NCBI GenBank assembly: GCA_934256705.1
Contig: CAKQPF010000011.1
Location: 12,807 to 76,806 of the forward strand
Reading direction: 5' to 3'
DNA length: 64,000 nucleotides
From: an uncultured Prevotella sp.
GTDB lineage: Bacteria; Bacteroidota; Bacteroidia; Bacteroidales; Bacteroidaceae
The position numbers and the translations under genes were made by a program. Below the pieces are notes generated by a model. That model did not search any database. It was not told where the DNA came from and saw only the letters and a program-made list of their open reading frames with translations. Shown here piece by piece: positions 25,600 through 33,489 of the stretch. Within the stretch, counting starts at the first letter, position 1, and each line of letters starts with the position of its first letter.

Positions 25600-25690
25600 A
25601 AAGGAAAACAAAAGCGAGGCAATAGCATAGATATTAGGAGGTAAAAGCATAGTTATTAGGAGGTAAAAGCTAAGATATTGCAAGGTGAAA
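25600..25690. repeat. 22-bp phased repeat element, locus B (short copy)
   Basis: Three units start at 25620, 25641 and 25663 and share TAGCATAGATATTAGGAG or GTAAAAGCATAGTTATTAGG. They are preceded by AAAGGAAAACAAAAGCGAGG, which resembles the left flank of the other three copies. The right flank is not clearly conserved. Confidence 0.7.
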
Positions 25691-25830
25691 TCACTGCTTT
25701 ATGACAGGAAAAACATGGTGAAAACTGTGGAAAACTTGCTTTTTTGCCTTCAAAACATGGGAAAATAGCGTTGCGAAACCTGATTTTCAGGAGTTTGCTT
25801 TGTAACTCAAAGTTCGAATAAAATGATACA

Positions 25831-26104
25831 AAGAAAAATGCGCTGCTACTCTTCACGAGCTGCAGCGCATTGAAAAAAATATGTTTAACTAAAATCCTTT
25901 TCAAAATTGAAAGAAAACTTCACAGTCTTCTTTTTGTTATCCAAGAGTCAAACAATCTTTAACCTAATAACTAAAACCTAAATCTATTATTCTACTAACC
26001 TAAACAATCACTATTGTAAGTGTCAGAGAGGAAATCTTTTCCGGAGTGGTTTCCTTTCAGAGTCCGTCTGAAGTTTCATTGGAAATCTCCTTTTTTCCTT
26101 TTGA
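25831..26104 (-). ncRNA. Candidate small RNA or leader-type transcript of about 270 nt
   Basis: A near-consensus promoter (26110-26141) points leftwards, and a rho-independent terminator follows at 25870-25831 (ATGCGCTGC / GCAGCGCAT stem, then TTTTTCTTT). Between them there is no gene of normal size. The RNA can form a TCAGA-CGGAC-TCTGA hairpin and others, and contains an unusual stretch of more than 60 bases with no cytosine (minus strand, about 26009-25946). It also carries a Shine-Dalgarno-led 18-codon ORF. I could not match it to tmRNA, RNase P RNA or SRP RNA by their known motifs. Confidence 0.6.
26023..26079 (-). CDS. Possible 18-residue peptide within the candidate RNA
   Basis: ATG at 26079 to TGA at 26023 encodes MKLQTDSERKPLRKRFPL, a very basic peptide. 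AAGGAG lies about eight bases upstream, a strong Shine-Dalgarno sequence in a genome that mostly lacks them. It may be a leader peptide, a true small protein, or a chance ORF inside a structured RNA. Confidence 0.4.
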   Translation of the reverse strand: MKLQTDSERKPLRKRFPL

Positions 26105-26109
26105 CGATG

Positions 26110-26141
26110 CAAAGGTATAAACTTTTTGTTGTGTGCGCAAA
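26110..26141 (-). promoter_or_regulatory. Promoter of the candidate small RNA
   Basis: On the minus strand TTTG (26141-26138), 20 bases, then TACCTTTG (26117-26110), a full match to the Bacteroidetes promoter. Transcription should start near 26104. Confidence 0.75.
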
Positions 26142-26573
26142 CAATTTCAAAAGAAAATGATGAAAAATCTGTTTTCTTTGATATATATCAATGGTTTTAG
26201 TTGTTTCTGAATGATATCAGTGTGGATTTTACAGTTTTTTGCAGTTCATAATATTTCTTTACACAGGTTTTCTGTATCTTCTTGTGTTTAAGCGTGTAAG
26301 CGATTGCATGACTCAAAATCCACTTTCCCGGTTTTCACGGTTTTGCGTCTGTGTGGCTTTGTGTTTTGTTTTATATTCGATCAATTAGTGGGGTTTTTCA
26401 AAACAGATTTTCAAATAATTGTTGTATATTTTTACAAATTACAATAAAAATGCCTTTTTCCTTGGTTTTCCAGCAGGAAAAAACAAGACACCTGCATTCG
26501 TTTCTTTTGCCTTTTTTCTGTCAATAAAGTAGCGTAATTGCCGGAAAAATTTCCATATATTATAAATAATGTG
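26142..26573. other. AT-rich intergenic stretch without a gene
   Basis: This 430-base gap between the candidate RNA promoter and the msbA promoter is very AT-rich. I see no credible coding frame, repeat or RNA gene in it. Confidence 0.6.
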
Positions 26574-26581
26574 TAACTTTG
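26574..26581 (+). promoter_or_regulatory. -7 box upstream of msbA
   Basis: TAACTTTG followed by CAC fits the TAnnTTTG -7 element, 46 bases before the msbA start codon. No good TTTG lies at the expected distance, so activity is uncertain. Confidence 0.5.
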
Positions 26582-26626
26582 CACGGAATATACAGAATTA
26601 AGACAAAACAACAACGTAATTACTAC

Positions 26627-28471
26627 ATGAAAGAATTTCTCCAGGTGCTACGCCGCTTCGTGCCGCCATACAAAAAATATCTTGCGCTCTCCGTCATATT
26701 CAATGTCCTGTCGGCTGCGCTCAACATATTCTCTTTTGCCACGCTTATCCCTATCCTCCAGATTATTTTCCAGGTAGGGGACACCAACAAGGCAACGACG
26801 CTCATGGCTTGGGACTGGGGAAACATCAAGGATGTGCTGAGCAATAATGCTGATTACTATGTCAACACGATGATAATTGAATGGGGTGAATCGACCACAC
26901 TGCTCGTCATTGGCATCGCTCTGGCTGTGATGACCGGACTCAAGACCGGTGCTTACTTCCTTTCTTCCGCCACCATCATCCCTATCCGCACGGGAGTGGT
27001 GAGGGATATCCGAAACCAGCTCTACCGCAAAATTACGAGTCTGCCGCTCTCTTTCTTCAGCGAAGAGCGCAAGGGAGACATCATCGCGCGTATGTCTGGC
27101 GACGTGCAGGAGATAGAGAGTAGCATCATGTCGAGCCTCGATATGCTCTTCAAGAATCCGGTGCTTATCATTGTCTATTTCGGCACGATGCTCTTCATCT
27201 CATGGCAGCTTACGCTTTTCACCATCGTCTTCGTGCCGGTGTTCGGCTGGTTCATGGGCGTGGTGGGCAGAAAGCTCAAGCGCAGGTCCATCGAGGCACA
27301 GGCTCTCTGGAGCGATACGATGAGCCAGGTGGAGGAAACGCTCGGCGGACTGCGTATCATCAAGGCGTTCTGTGCTGAAGACAAGATGAACGCACGCTTT
27401 GATGCAATCAATTCCGGCTACCGCAACAATATCATGCGAGTGAACATACGCCAGCAGATGGCACACCCGATGTCGGAGTTTCTCGGCACGGTGATGATCG
27501 TTATAGTGCTCTGGTTCGGCGGTATGCTGGTCCTCGGTGGCTATGCTCTCTCTGGTCCTACGTTCATTTATTACATGGTAATCCTCTATAGCATCATCAA
27601 TCCGCTGAAGGAATTCTCCAAGGCAGGTTACAATATTCCTAAAGGACTCGCCTCTATGGAGCGCGTGGACAAGATTCTCCAGGCGCAGGACACTATTCCG
27701 GAGAAGGCTGATCCGGTGCATATCAAGTCGTTCGAGCATGAGATTGAGTTCCGCAATGTGTCGTTCGCTTACTCCGACACCAAGACCGGTGAACCGCATT
27801 GGGTGCTCCGAAACATCAACATCACTATCCCGAAGGGCAAGACTATCGCTCTCGTAGGACAGTCAGGCTCGGGCAAATCCACTCTCGTAGATCTCATTCC
27901 ACGCTATTATGACACAGTGGAAGGCGAGGTGCTAATCGACGGTATCAATGTGAAAGACCTCGGAATACATGACCTGAGGCAGTTGATCGGTAATGTCAAT
28001 CAGGAGGCTATCCTCTTCAATGATACTTTCTATAATAATATCACCTTCGGAGTAGATTCTGCTACGCAGGAAGAAGTGGAGAATGCAGCACGCATTGCCA
28101 ATGCGCATGAGTTTATCACGGCTTCCGAAGACGGTTACAACACGATGATTGGCGACCGTGGCGGCCGTCTATCCGGTGGTCAGCGCCAGCGTGTCAGCAT
28201 TGCCCGTGCCATCCTGAAGAATCCTCCTATCCTCATTCTCGATGAGGCTACGTCCGCCCTCGACACTGAGTCGGAGCGCCTTGTGCAGGATGCTCTGGAG
28301 CGTCTTATGAAGACACGCACCACTGTTGCCATAGCCCATCGCCTCTCCACCATCCGCAATGCGGACGAGATATACGTTCTCCATGAAGGAGAAATCGTGG
28401 AGAGCGGCACGCATGAGTCACTCCTCGCCATCGATGGATACTATCGCAAGCTGCATGATATGCAGGCATAA
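26627..28471 (+). CDS. msbA: Lipid A/lipid flippase-type ABC transporter (MsbA-like)
   Basis: 614 residues from the ATG at 26627 (MKEFLQVLRRFVPPYKKYLA): an N-terminal six-helix ABC transmembrane domain and a C-terminal nucleotide-binding domain. Walker A is VGQSGSGKSTLVDLI, the signature is LSGGQRQRVSIARAI, Walker B is ILILDEATSALD and the switch histidine is in AIAHRLSTI. Such half-transporters work as homodimers; MsbA flips lipid A-core across the inner membrane. The 16 residues before this Met in the open frame are leader sequence. The following genes (lipid acyltransferase, LtaS-like proteins) support a lipid role, though a generic exporter cannot be excluded. Confidence 0.88.
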   Translation: MKEFLQVLRRFVPPYKKYLALSVIFNVLSAALNIFSFATLIPILQIIFQVGDTNKATTLMAWDWGNIKDVLSNNADYYVNTMIIEWGESTTLLVIGIALAVMTGLKTGAYFLSSATIIPIRTGVVRDIRNQLYRKITSLPLSFFSEERKGDIIARMSGDVQEIESSIMSSLDMLFKNPVLIIVYFGTMLFISWQLTLFTIVFVPVFGWFMGVVGRKLKRRSIEAQALWSDTMSQVEETLGGLRIIKAFCAEDKMNARFDAINSGYRNNIMRVNIRQQMAHPMSEFLGTVMIVIVLWFGGMLVLGGYALSGPTFIYYMVILYSIINPLKEFSKAGYNIPKGLASMERVDKILQAQDTIPEKADPVHIKSFEHEIEFRNVSFAYSDTKTGEPHWVLRNINITIPKGKTIALVGQSGSGKSTLVDLIPRYYDTVEGEVLIDGINVKDLGIHDLRQLIGNVNQEAILFNDTFYNNITFGVDSATQEEVENAARIANAHEFITASEDGYNTMIGDRGGRLSGGQRQRVSIARAILKNPPILILDEATSALDTESERLVQDALERLMKTRTTVAIAHRLSTIRNADEIYVLHEGEIVESGTHESLLAIDGYYRKLHDMQA

Positions 28472-28494
28472 GTCCCATACCCACCGCCCCTGTG

Positions 28495-28514
28495 TCAGCC
28501 GCGTTACCGGCTGA
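28495..28514 (+). repeat. Hairpin element, copy 2
   Basis: TCAGCCG-CGTTAC-CGGCTGA forms a seven-base-pair stem, followed by TATC, and is preceded by a degenerate GCCCCTGTG. It ends 43 bases before the next start codon. Confidence 0.7.
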
Positions 28515-28556
28515 TATCTCCAATATCCTCACCCTCAATCCCCCAATTCCAAGAAA

Positions 28557-30491
28557 ATGAAAAAAGCATTAGCCCTTATAGAAACCTTCATTCTGGTCAC
28601 ATTGATTGGCACGCTCGGTCATGTGGCATTCTATTTCGTCAATGAGAGCATCATTACAGATGAGGGAGAAGCGCCATTTTTCCAGATGCTGTGGAATGCG
28701 CTGCGCCTCGATGTGGCTGTGGCAGGATATGTATGCTTCCTTCCCGCGTTGCTTCTCATCGTCAGCGTCTGGTGGAACAGGAAGGCGTTGGTCTATGTTT
28801 GGCGAACCTATTTCGGCATTATCTCCTTCGCTCTTGCGCTTGCTACGCTGGCAAACATCGTGCTTTACGGCTATTGGGGCTTCCCTCTCGACTCCACTCC
28901 GCTGTTCTATCTCCGCACGTCACCGGGCGATGCAATGGCAAGTGTCGATACTCTCGACCTCCTTCTGGGGCTTGCCGCCCTCGTCGCCATTACCTTATTT
29001 ATATATTTTATAATAGATAAACTGGTGCATCCACGTCGCGCCCTGCAGGGGAAAAGCAGGAGACACGCCGGCAAGCCCATGCCTCACAGACAGCTGAAGG
29101 TGAAGATCGGACGCACCGCTGCGCTCATATTGCTCACCGCTCTGCTCATCATTCCGGTGAGAGGTGGGCTTTCCGTGGCCACAAACAATGTGGGATCGGT
29201 GTATTTCAGCAATAATTTCCGACTCAATCATTGCGCTGTCAATCCCGTGTTCAGTTTCCTTTATTCCATCACCCACGATGAGGATTTCGCCTCAAAATAT
29301 CGCTTCATGGACGATAAAGAGGCCACCGAACTCTTCCAGAAGATGGTCTATACCAAGCAGAGAGACCTGAATCATGCCGACACCACTGCGCTGCCTCTCG
29401 CTCTTTCGCCTGATTTCGTCAAGGCTTTGGAGGCTGGAAAGGCGGGAGAACATCAGGGTGTGAACGTCGTGATGGTCATTTTGGAGAGTTTTTCTTCATA
29501 CATCATGACTGAGAAAGGTAATGTGGAAGGAGTCACGAATACGCTTGACGCTCTGTCGAATGAAGGCGTTTATTTCACGAATTTCTACGCAAACAGCTTC
29601 CGTACCGACCGCGGACTGGTGGCAATACTGTCCGGTTATCCGGCACAGCCTACATCCAGCCTTATGAAATATCCGCATAAGACCAATAATCTCTATGGTA
29701 TCGCCCGCTCATTGAATAATGTCGGATTCTCTACACATTATATATATGGGGGGGATGCCAACTTCACCAATATGCGAGCTTACCTCCATGCCACGGGTTT
29801 TGAGACCATAGTATCTGAAGAAGACTATGACTCAAGCATTCCGAAGAGCAAATGGGGCGTGGATGACAGTTACCTCTTCCAGCGTGCCATCAAGGATATG
29901 ACATCGCAGAAGCAAAGCGGTAACCGACTCTTCGTGGTGCAAACGTCCAGCAGTCACGAGCCTTATGAGGTGCCTGTGGATAAATATAAGGACAAGGCTC
30001 TCAATGCTTTCTACTTCGCAGACAAGTGTTTGGGAGATTATATCGCAGATTTGAAGCGCCAAAACCTATGGGATAACACCCTGCTTCTCATCGTTCCAGA
30101 CCATCTCGGCTGTTATCCAGCCAAGATGAACAACTTCCAACTCTATCGTTATCAGATACCTTTGATTCTCTCTGGCGGCGCTATCACACAGCCTAAGCGA
30201 GTCCCTGTGATCGGTTCACAGCAGGATATTCCTGCCACTCTCCTCACTTTGCTCGGCGTGAAGCATAGTGAATACAAGTTTTCCAAGGACCTACTTGATG
30301 CCAATTCCCCGCATTTCGCATTCTTCACAGTGCCTGATGCCGTCGGAATGGTGACCGAGGATAATCAGGTAATCTACGATAATGAGCAGAAAAAGACCGT
30401 CCTCGACGAAGGTCCGGCTAAGGGAAAGAACCTTCGCAATGCCCAGGCATATCTCCAAAAGCTCTACGATGACATCGATCAGCTGAAGTAA
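28557..30491 (+). CDS. LtaS-like membrane phosphotransferase/sulfatase-fold protein
   Basis: 644 residues: about five membrane segments in the first 205 residues, then an extracytoplasmic alkaline-phosphatase-superfamily domain. Expected metal and catalytic residues are visible: Glu near 311 (MVILESFSSYIM), the nucleophile Thr near 350 (SFRTDRGLVAILSG) and VPDHLG near 513-518. LtaS-type enzymes move glycerol phosphate or phosphoethanolamine from phospholipids to polymers or lipids. In a Gram-negative bacterium without lipoteichoic acid a phospho-substituent transferase for an envelope glycolipid is the likely role. It follows msbA after an 85-base gap with a hairpin element. Confidence 0.85.
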   Translation: MKKALALIETFILVTLIGTLGHVAFYFVNESIITDEGEAPFFQMLWNALRLDVAVAGYVCFLPALLLIVSVWWNRKALVYVWRTYFGIISFALALATLANIVLYGYWGFPLDSTPLFYLRTSPGDAMASVDTLDLLLGLAALVAITLFIYFIIDKLVHPRRALQGKSRRHAGKPMPHRQLKVKIGRTAALILLTALLIIPVRGGLSVATNNVGSVYFSNNFRLNHCAVNPVFSFLYSITHDEDFASKYRFMDDKEATELFQKMVYTKQRDLNHADTTALPLALSPDFVKALEAGKAGEHQGVNVVMVILESFSSYIMTEKGNVEGVTNTLDALSNEGVYFTNFYANSFRTDRGLVAILSGYPAQPTSSLMKYPHKTNNLYGIARSLNNVGFSTHYIYGGDANFTNMRAYLHATGFETIVSEEDYDSSIPKSKWGVDDSYLFQRAIKDMTSQKQSGNRLFVVQTSSSHEPYEVPVDKYKDKALNAFYFADKCLGDYIADLKRQNLWDNTLLLIVPDHLGCYPAKMNNFQLYRYQIPLILSGGAITQPKRVPVIGSQQDIPATLLTLLGVKHSEYKFSKDLLDANSPHFAFFTVPDAVGMVTEDNQVIYDNEQKKTVLDEGPAKGKNLRNAQAYLQKLYDDIDQLK

Positions 30492-30585
30492 TCCCTCTGG
30501 TCTCCCCATCCCCTCTCTGCTCAATACCAGAGGAATCTCCCCAATTCGTGACCGTCCCAGGTCCCGCAAACCGCCCCTCTAACAG

Positions 30586-31500
30586 ATGCATTTCATAATA
30601 AAACAAATATCAAGACTCCCATTCTGCGTCCTATACGCTATCTCAGATATGGTCTATGTCATTCTCTATTGCATCATAGGCTACAGAAAGAAGATAGTGA
30701 GAAAGAACCTGTCATCTGCTTTTCCCGAAAAGACACAGAAGGAATTGCGCGACATTGAGCGGAAATTCTATCATTGGTTATGCGACTATTTCGTGGAAAC
30801 CGTCAAGCTACTTACCATTACTCCCGAGCAAATGAAGCAACATCTGGAGTTCAGAGGTATGGAAAAGCTGACTGATGCCTATGATCGAGGGCAGGGAGCT
30901 GCCGTATTTCTCGGGCATTACTGCAACTGGGAATGGCTCTCAGCCGTAGGTCTTTATTACCCAAAGGAGTACAGTCATGTCTTCTCAGGGCTGATTTATC
31001 ATCCCTTAAGGAATGATTTCATGGACAATCTCATGAAGGAAGCGCGGGCAAGTCTTGGTGGAACGCCAGTTCCCAAGCGTGATATTCTCCGTCAACTCGT
31101 CAAACTGAAGCGTGAAAACCTCCCTTATCTCTTCGGATATATATTCGATCAGGCCCCGAAATGGGAGAATATACACCTTTGGACACCGTTCCTCAATCAC
31201 AATACTCCAGTCTTTACCGGTGCAGAGAGAATAGCAAAGAAGATGAATGACCGCGTGGTCTTTGTCAGAATGGAGCGCCCTAAGCGTGGAAAATACGTCG
31301 CTTCATTCGATGTTGTTTCCGAAAACGCATCGCAAGAGCTTGAGTATGAGATTACAAGACGATGTCTCGCTCTTCTCGAAGACTCCATCCGTAAGGCGCC
31401 ACATCTCTACCTTTGGTCCCACAACAGATGGAAACGCACCTACGAAGAATACCTAATAAGGCAACAATCTCACCCTCATGCCCACAGCGTTACCGGCTGA
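30586..31500 (+). CDS. Lysophospholipid/lipid A acyltransferase (LpxL/HtrB family)
   Basis: 304 residues. The catalytic H-x4-E is seen in FLGHYCNWEWLS (near residue 110), with the conserved GYIFDQAPKWENIHLWTPFL block after it and YLWSHNRWKR near the C-terminus. The family adds a secondary acyl chain to lipid A or to related lipids at the inner membrane. The ATG at 30586 directly opens the family N-terminus. The last residues (PHAHSVTG) and the stop codon are encoded by a copy of the dispersed hairpin element, so the native C-terminus has been rewritten by the repeat. Confidence 0.9.
   Translation: MHFIIKQISRLPFCVLYAISDMVYVILYCIIGYRKKIVRKNLSSAFPEKTQKELRDIERKFYHWLCDYFVETVKLLTITPEQMKQHLEFRGMEKLTDAYDRGQGAAVFLGHYCNWEWLSAVGLYYPKEYSHVFSGLIYHPLRNDFMDNLMKEARASLGGTPVPKRDILRQLVKLKRENLPYLFGYIFDQAPKWENIHLWTPFLNHNTPVFTGAERIAKKMNDRVVFVRMERPKRGKYVASFDVVSENASQELEYEITRRCLALLEDSIRKAPHLYLWSHNRWKRTYEEYLIRQQSHPHAHSVTG
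31484..31500 (+). repeat. Hairpin element, degenerate copy 3 (inside a gene end)
   Basis: ACAGCGTTACCGGCTGA keeps the loop and right arm of the element, but the left arm lacks three bases, so the stem is weak. It supplies the last codons and the TGA stop of the acyltransferase gene. TATGTCC follows, as in the other copies. It ends 40 bases before the next start codon. Confidence 0.6.
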
Positions 31501-31539
31501 TATGTCCACACAAAACAAGAAATAAAAACAAGAAAAAAC

Positions 31540-33459
31540 ATGTTTGCAAAGTTTTCATTTACCACAATAAAGGCACTTATCCACAATCTTCTTGGGGTCT
31601 TCATCCTCTTTACAGTGACCAGAATCATCTTCGTCTGGTGTAATAGTGGGATGTATGAGGACCACATGACAGCCGGATACCTCTTTAATCTCCTTGTTGC
31701 CGGACTGCGATTCGATTGCACCGCCATACTATACCTCAACTGTTGGCTGATACTTGCATTCCTTTTGCCTCTTCATATCAAGGAGAAAAAGCCGTTATAT
31801 TATGACATCGTGCGCCGATTGTACGTCCTTGTCAATATAATAGGACTCGGAGCAAACCTCTGCGACTGCGCATATTTCCCATTTACAGGCAGACGAACCA
31901 CATGGAATGTATTGCAGGAATTTGGTGGTGAGGGCAATATCGTCACCATAATCTTTCATGAAGCCTTGCCTTACTGGTACCTTTTTGTCATCGCTATCAT
32001 AATGGGAGTCGTCTTATGGAAGAAATTTAAGGCGCCAAAGAGTGGAGATGTGGAGTCAATACCTATCTATTATGTGAGTCAAATCATAGCTCTCATCGCC
32101 GCAATAGTGCTTACCATTGGCGGAATGCGTGGCGGATTTACCACTGCTGTGCGTCCTATCACTATGTCGAATGCCAATCAATACGTCGATCATGCCATTG
32201 ATGCAGGCATTGTGCTCAACACTCCATTCAGCATAATGCGCACCATCGGCAAGAAAGCATTCGTAGAACGTGACTATATGACCGAGCAGGAAGCAGATAA
32301 TCTCTATTCTCCGCTTCATCTGCCACAGGTCAAAGGCAAATTCAAGGCGAAGAATGTAGTCATCTTTATCATGGAAAGCTTTGGCAGACAAGCCATGGCT
32401 CGTGGCTATATGCCTTTCCTTTCGTCGCTTGCAAAGGAGGGAATGAGTTTCGAATACAGCTTTGCCACTGGCAGAAAGAGCATTGATGCCATGCCTTCAG
32501 TGCTCAGTTCGATTCCAAGTTTCGTAGAGCCATTCTTCCTTACCCCTGCTTCTATGAATGAGATTTCAGGCATAGCAGGCGAGCTTTCCCGCAATAAAGG
32601 TTACACATCTGCATTCTTTCACGGTGCAGAAAATGGCAGTATGGGCTTTGAAGCCTTTGCAAAAGCATCCGGATTCCAAAAGTATTACGGCAGAACAGAA
32701 TACAAACAAGACCCTAATTACCATGGTGATGCCGACTTTGACGGCACTTGGGCGATATGGGATGAAGAGTTCCTGCAGTTCTATTGCGACAGGATGAATG
32801 AGATGAAGCAGCCTTTCGTCACCTCTGTCTTCACCGCATCGTCACATCCACCATACGCTATTCCAGAGCGATATAAGGATAAATTCCCTGCCACAGACGT
32901 AAGAATATTCGGCTGTATCAAGTATTCTGACAATGCTTTGCGCCTCTTCTTCGAGAAGGCAAAGAAGCAGAAATGGTTTAAGAACACCATCTTCGTCATC
33001 ACATCCGACCATACCTCGGAGTCAATAGACCCACAATTCACGTCAGACCTCGGCAGATATAAGGTGCCAATCGTCATTTATGCTCCTGGAATGAAGCAGG
33101 TGAAGGGTTATGACAAAGAGAAGATAATGAGCCAGAATGACATCATGCCGACGGTACTTGGGCTTTTGAATTACGACAAGCCGTATGTAGCTTTCGGACA
33201 GGACGTGATAAACTGCAAGGCAGAGGACTCATTTGCCTTCAATTACATTCCTACCAACGGCTATTATCAGTTCCTTCAGGGCGACTGGATGATACAGTTT
33301 GACGGTGACAAGGTGGTTCATGCCTACGAATTCCGCACTGATACGCTTCAGAAACACGACGTAAAGGAGCGCTGTCCGAAGATATATGAGGACAGACTGA
33401 AGAGCGTTATTCAGCAATATATGTTCAGAATGAATCATAATATGCTCATAAATAAATAA
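31540..33459 (+). CDS. LtaS-like membrane phosphotransferase/sulfatase-fold protein (second)
   Basis: 639 residues with five membrane segments in the first 200 residues and a sulfatase-fold domain after them. Key residues: Glu near 278 (VIFIMESFGRQAM), Ser near 315 in ATGRKSIDAMPSVLSSI at the nucleophile position, and FVITSDHTSES near 490. The nucleophile site has Ser where the upstream paralogue at 28557 has Thr. The two are only distantly alike. It probably adds a phospho-substituent to a lipid or glycan outside the inner membrane. It sits between the LpxL-like gene and a metallophosphoesterase. Confidence 0.85.
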   Translation: MFAKFSFTTIKALIHNLLGVFILFTVTRIIFVWCNSGMYEDHMTAGYLFNLLVAGLRFDCTAILYLNCWLILAFLLPLHIKEKKPLYYDIVRRLYVLVNIIGLGANLCDCAYFPFTGRRTTWNVLQEFGGEGNIVTIIFHEALPYWYLFVIAIIMGVVLWKKFKAPKSGDVESIPIYYVSQIIALIAAIVLTIGGMRGGFTTAVRPITMSNANQYVDHAIDAGIVLNTPFSIMRTIGKKAFVERDYMTEQEADNLYSPLHLPQVKGKFKAKNVVIFIMESFGRQAMARGYMPFLSSLAKEGMSFEYSFATGRKSIDAMPSVLSSIPSFVEPFFLTPASMNEISGIAGELSRNKGYTSAFFHGAENGSMGFEAFAKASGFQKYYGRTEYKQDPNYHGDADFDGTWAIWDEEFLQFYCDRMNEMKQPFVTSVFTASSHPPYAIPERYKDKFPATDVRIFGCIKYSDNALRLFFEKAKKQKWFKNTIFVITSDHTSESIDPQFTSDLGRYKVPIVIYAPGMKQVKGYDKEKIMSQNDIMPTVLGLLNYDKPYVAFGQDVINCKAEDSFAFNYIPTNGYYQFLQGDWMIQFDGDKVVHAYEFRTDTLQKHDVKERCPKIYEDRLKSVIQQYMFRMNHNMLINK

Positions 33460-33489
33460 CAACCAATACATTAAAATAAGAATAAAAGG

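Noticed and set aside
25325..25904. 62- and 82-residue ORFs on the minus strand near the DUF3791 promoter
   Set aside because: They have no family signature, cross the 22-bp repeats or the RNA terminator, and have no promoter of their own.
25831..26104. tmRNA, RNase P RNA or SRP RNA
   Set aside because: The known landmarks (tRNA-like ends with resume codons, GAGGAAAGTCCGGGC-type core, SRP Alu/S-domain loop) are not present.
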